Assembly: GCF_003122365.1 (NCBI RefSeq)
Contig: NZ_CP029254.1
Location: 682,001 to 746,000, forward strand
Length of the DNA: 64,000 bases
Source: Streptomyces spongiicola
GTDB lineage: Bacteria > Actinomycetota > Actinomycetes > Streptomycetales > Streptomycetaceae
Direction: 5' to 3'
In this document: piece by piece, positions 61,787 through 64,000 of the stretch
Numbering within the stretch: position 1 is the stretch's first letter
Layout: every line of letters begins with the position of its first letter
The notes under the pieces: generated by a model
Seen by the model: the letters and a program-made list of their open reading frames with translations, nothing else
Databases searched by the model: none
Told to the model about the DNA's origin: nothing
Made by a program: the position numbers and the translations under genes

Positions 61787-61839
61787 TCGGATAAGGCTGA
61801 GGGGCGACCGCGTCGCGGTCGCCCCTCAGCCTTATCCGA
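61787..61839. terminator. Bidirectional terminator, 26-bp perfect stem
   Basis: Bases 61787-61812 are the exact complement of 61814-61839, with one base between. The element sits 26 bases from the DUF3040 stop on the minus strand and between convergent genes. The A/T-containing ends (ATAAGG/CCTTAT) give U-rich flanks on both transcripts. Confidence 0.9.
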
Positions 61840-61864
61840 GTTCGGATGTACACGTCACATGGGC

Positions 61865-62257
61865 TCAGTGGCCCTGCTCGTCGCGGCGGCGCTGCCACCG
61901 CTGCTCGATCCGGTCCATCAGCGACCGGCGCTGCCTGGGCTGTCGGCCGGTGGCCTCAGCCCCGGGGCCGCTCTGCTCACCCGGCTTCGGCGCCTTGCGC
62001 CAGCCGGTGACCGCCAGGACCGCACAGCCGAGCATGACGAGGAAACCCACCACGCTGATCCAGATCTGCTGGGCGACCATTCCGGCCATGAGGAGCGCGA
62101 TACCCACCAGGAAGCCGGCGACCGCTTGGTAGACCCGTCGTCGGGTGTACGTACGCAGCCCGCTTCCCTCAAGCGCTGTCGCGAACTTGGGATCTTCGGC
62201 GTACAGCGCTCGCTCCATCTGCTCGAGCATTCGCTGCTCGTGCTCCGAGAGCGGCAC
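61865..62257 (-). CDS. DUF3040 membrane protein
   Basis: 130 residues from GTG 62257. The conserved family start is MPLSEHEQRMLEQMERALYAEDPKFA. Two membrane segments follow (VYQAVAGFLVGIALLMAGMVA and IWISVVGFLVMLGCAVLAVTGW). The tail is Arg/Gln-rich (RRSLMDRIEQRWQRRRDEQGH). In this genus the family commonly lies close to the dcw cluster. Its role is unknown. Confidence 0.9.
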   Translation of the reverse strand: MPLSEHEQRMLEQMERALYAEDPKFATALEGSGLRTYTRRRVYQAVAGFLVGIALLMAGMVAQQIWISVVGFLVMLGCAVLAVTGWRKAPKPGEQSGPGAEATGRQPRQRRSLMDRIEQRWQRRRDEQGH

Positions 62258-62496
62258 GGAGTCCTCCTAGTCGTCGGTCGCGGGGGGCGACCGGTATGCG
62301 GCCCTTTCAGGATAGGCAGGGAATCGCCCCCGTGAAACCCGCCGGGTGCCCGATTGCCTTCGGGGCCTGCCATGCCGGATCGACTGCTGAGGCGTTGATT
62401 CCCCAACCGCCCGTCCGTCATGCCGGATCGCGTCACCCGATCATACGGGGCGAACGCCTCGGCCGGGGGACCTGTGGCGTACTCCATCTGCAGCTG
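62258..62496. other. Gap upstream of the DUF3040 gene
   Basis: 239 bases. CATGCCGGATCG occurs twice (near 62370 and 62420). Nothing else is recognised; the DUF3040 promoter is expected at its left end. Confidence 0.4.
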
Positions 62497-62545
62497 CGTG
62501 GCTGATCAGCGGCGGGCACCGCGCCCGGGCCCGTGATCAGCCGCG
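62497..62545 (-). terminator. Terminator hairpin overlapping the methyltransferase stop
   Basis: CGTGGCTGATCA pairs with TGATCAGCCGCG (one G-T pair). The TGA stop at 62537-62539 lies inside the right arm. The inner 25 bases are G/C-rich. Confidence 0.65.
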
Positions 62546-63325
62546 CTTCTCGCCCAGGACGTGGAGCTGCGTGGCCACCGCGTGGAACGCCTCCGACTCG
62601 GCGGCGGCCTCCTCCAGCTTCAGCAGGGCCTCCAGCGCCCCGGGCTCGGTGTCCACGAGCGCCCCCGGGACCAGGTCGGCGAAGACCCGGACACCGTGCA
62701 CGGAAGCGATCTCCAGCCCCGCTCCGCCGACGAGCCCGGTGAGCTGCCCGGCCGTGAAGCGGCGCGGCGTCGGGTCGCCCTCGCCCCAGCGCCCCGCCGG
62801 GTCGCCGAGCGCCTGCCGGGCCTCGGTGAAGTGCCCGGCCAGCGCCCTGGCGAGGACGGCGCCGCCGAGCCCGGCGGCGAGCAGGCTGAGGGCGCCTCCG
62901 GGGCGGAGCGCCGCCACCGCGTTCCGCACGCCTTCGGCCGGGTCCTCGACGTACTCGAGCACGCCGTGGAACAGCACGGCGTCGAAGCCGCCGCGCTCGA
63001 CCACGTCGAACAGCCCGTGGACATCGCCCTGCACCCCTCGGACCCGGTCGGCCACCCCGGCCTCGGCCGCCCGGCGCTCCAGCGCGAACAGCGCGTTGGG
63101 GCTGGGGTCGACCACGGTGACGCGATGGCCGAGCCGAGCGGCGGGCACGGCGAAGTTGCCGGAGCCGCCGCCGGTGTCGAGGACGTCAAGGGCATCCCGT
63201 CCGGTCGCCTTGACCCGGCGGTCCAGGGCGTCCCTGAGCACCTCCCAGACCACTGCCGTGCGAAGGGAGGCGCGGGACGGGGTCTCCCCGCGGCGAGACC
63301 GAACGGGGGGCATCTGGTCCGACAC
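62537..63325 (-). CDS. SAM-dependent methyltransferase (class I)
   Basis: 262 residues from GTG 63325. Motif I is VLDTGGGSGNFAVPAARLG, motif II is VTVVDPSPNALFALE, and VLFHGVLEYVEDPAEGVRNAVAALRPGGALSLL covers motifs IV-VI. This matches the UbiE/Coq5-like class I fold (SmtA-like). It may act on a nucleic acid, lipid or small molecule; the substrate cannot be read. The neighbouring upstream gene (HEPN family) is on the same strand but 295 bases away. Confidence 0.88.
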   Translation of the reverse strand: MSDQMPPVRSRRGETPSRASLRTAVVWEVLRDALDRRVKATGRDALDVLDTGGGSGNFAVPAARLGHRVTVVDPSPNALFALERRAAEAGVADRVRGVQGDVHGLFDVVERGGFDAVLFHGVLEYVEDPAEGVRNAVAALRPGGALSLLAAGLGGAVLARALAGHFTEARQALGDPAGRWGEGDPTPRRFTAGQLTGLVGGAGLEIASVHGVRVFADLVPGALVDTEPGALEALLKLEEAAAESEAFHAVATQLHVLGEKRG

Positions 63326-63620
63326 TGCTGGTGACTCCTCGGCGCGGGTGCCGCCCCTGCTGAGGGGGCGTGAACGGTGCAGGCTGGCTCCACCCTATTG
63401 CCTCGGCAGGGCGCGGCGGCCTTCCCAGGGTGTCCCCGGACCGCCCCGGTTCCCCAGGCCCCCGACATCCGCGCCCCGGGTCCGCGCGCCGGCCCGAGCC
63501 CGAGTCCGCGTCCGAGTCCGCGTCCGGTCCTCGGCCGTCCTCGGCCGTCCTCGGCCGTCCTCGACCGACCTCGGCCGTCCTCGACCGACCTCGGCCGTCC
63601 TCGGGCTGCCCCGGTGCCGC
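63326..63620. repeat. Gap with 10-bp tandem repeat
   Basis: Seven consecutive 10-base units (TCGGCCGTCC or TCGACCGACC) occupy 63531-63600, preceded by GAGTCCGCGTCC repeats from about 63500. No gene is supported. Confidence 0.85.
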
Positions 63621-64000
63621 TCAGTCCGCAGCGCCCTCCGGCCGCCCGCCCTCGGGCCCCGGCCCCTCCGGCCCGGGCTGCGGCTGCGGCTGCGGCTGCA
63701 CCAGCCGGAGCGCCGGCAGCCGCTCCACCAGCCTCAGGAACACGGCCGCGTCGCGCATCAGGTCGTCCGCGTCGCGACTGCCGGCGGCACCGCGGATGCC
63801 CGCCTCGGCTCGGGCCCGGCGCTCGGCACCGGAGGCGAACAGCGCACTCCACTCGGTGAGCTCGGGGGCGATCTCCGGCAGGACCTCCCAGGCGGAGCGT
63901 ATGCGTGCCCGGCGGCGCGGGCCGGTCTCGGGCCGCCCGCGGGCGGCGAGGACGGCCGCAGCGGTGCGCAGCGCGGCGAGATGGGCGGTGACGTACCGCT
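63621..64000 (-). CDS. SAV_6107-type HEPN-domain protein, partial (N-terminus outside window)
   Basis: 125 C-terminal residues are visible. They read RYVTAHLAALRTAAAVLAARG, then RRARIRSAWEVLPEIAPELTEWSALFASGAERRA, which is the helical HEPN-like family common in Streptomyces near the dcw cluster. A Pro/Gln/Gly-rich tail (QPQPQPQPGPEGPGPEGG) ends the protein. The start is beyond the right edge. HEPN proteins are often RNases or antitoxin partners, but no catalytic R-x4-6-H motif can be confirmed in the part seen. Confidence 0.78.
   Translation of the reverse strand, partial: RYVTAHLAALRTAAAVLAARGRPETGPRRRARIRSAWEVLPEIAPELTEWSALFASGAERRARAEAGIRGAAGSRDADDLMRDAAVFLRLVERLPALRLVQPQPQPQPGPEGPGPEGGRPEGAAD

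Overview
The window is a high-GC actinobacterial chromosome segment, almost certainly from a Streptomyces. The gene order is the conserved his / dnaE / ileS / dcw core region of that genus. GTG and TTG starts are frequent and ATGA/GTGA gene overlaps are common. No tRNA, rRNA, CRISPR array, phage or intact insertion sequence was seen. Both ends are cut: priA at the left and a HEPN-domain gene at the right.

Layout. 1-5.0 kb (minus strand): histidine biosynthesis, hisD-hisC-hisB-small membrane protein-hisH-priA. 5.3-10.1 kb (plus): a membrane protein with a repetitive soluble domain, a TPR-like hypothetical, a Lon-substrate-binding-domain protein and a YbaK-type tRNA deacylase. 10.1-11.2 kb: a gene-poor stretch with nested inverted repeats, a 24-residue bL37 ribosomal protein gene and a 9-bp minisatellite. 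11.2-15.3 kb (minus): DUF2567 protein, ABC permease, ABC ATPase, NYN-domain protein. 15.5-26.9 kb: a small conserved protein, dnaE (minus), DUF2252 protein, membrane protein, DsbA-like protein, PhoD phosphatase, hydrolase, MscS channel. 27.3-32.8 kb (minus): Na+/H+ antiporter, GNAT, rluD, lspA, DksA/TraR-like protein. 33.1-36.6 kb (plus): T-box leader and ileS.

37.0-55.3 kb (minus) is the cell-wall and division (dcw) cluster. In transcription order it is rsmH-ftsL-ftsI-murE-murF-mraY-murD-ftsW-murG-ftsQ-ftsZ-pgeF-yggS-sepF-yggT-divIVA. It supplies UDP-MurNAc-pentapeptide and lipid II synthesis, the septal transpeptidase/SEDS pair, the FtsZ ring and its SepF anchor, and the DivIVA polarity scaffold. 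55.6-61.4 kb (plus): beta-carbonic anhydrase, then a MoxR-DUF58-TgpA (transglutaminase) operon. 61.9-64 kb (minus): DUF3040 protein, methyltransferase, HEPN protein.

The unusual feature is the abundance of short tandem repeats. Many intergenic gaps are filled with G/C-rich minisatellites (9, 10, 22 and 35-bp units and looser arrays). Similar low-complexity DNA appears inside coding regions: about 150 residues near the end of HisD, about 40 residues in MurD, and the signal peptide of the PhoD protein. A dispersed element carrying a 9-bp array occurs twice in the same orientation. Other points worth checking are a GXHH signature motif in IleRS, a DksA-like zinc finger lacking its fourth Cys, and a candidate structured RNA near 10.1 kb.
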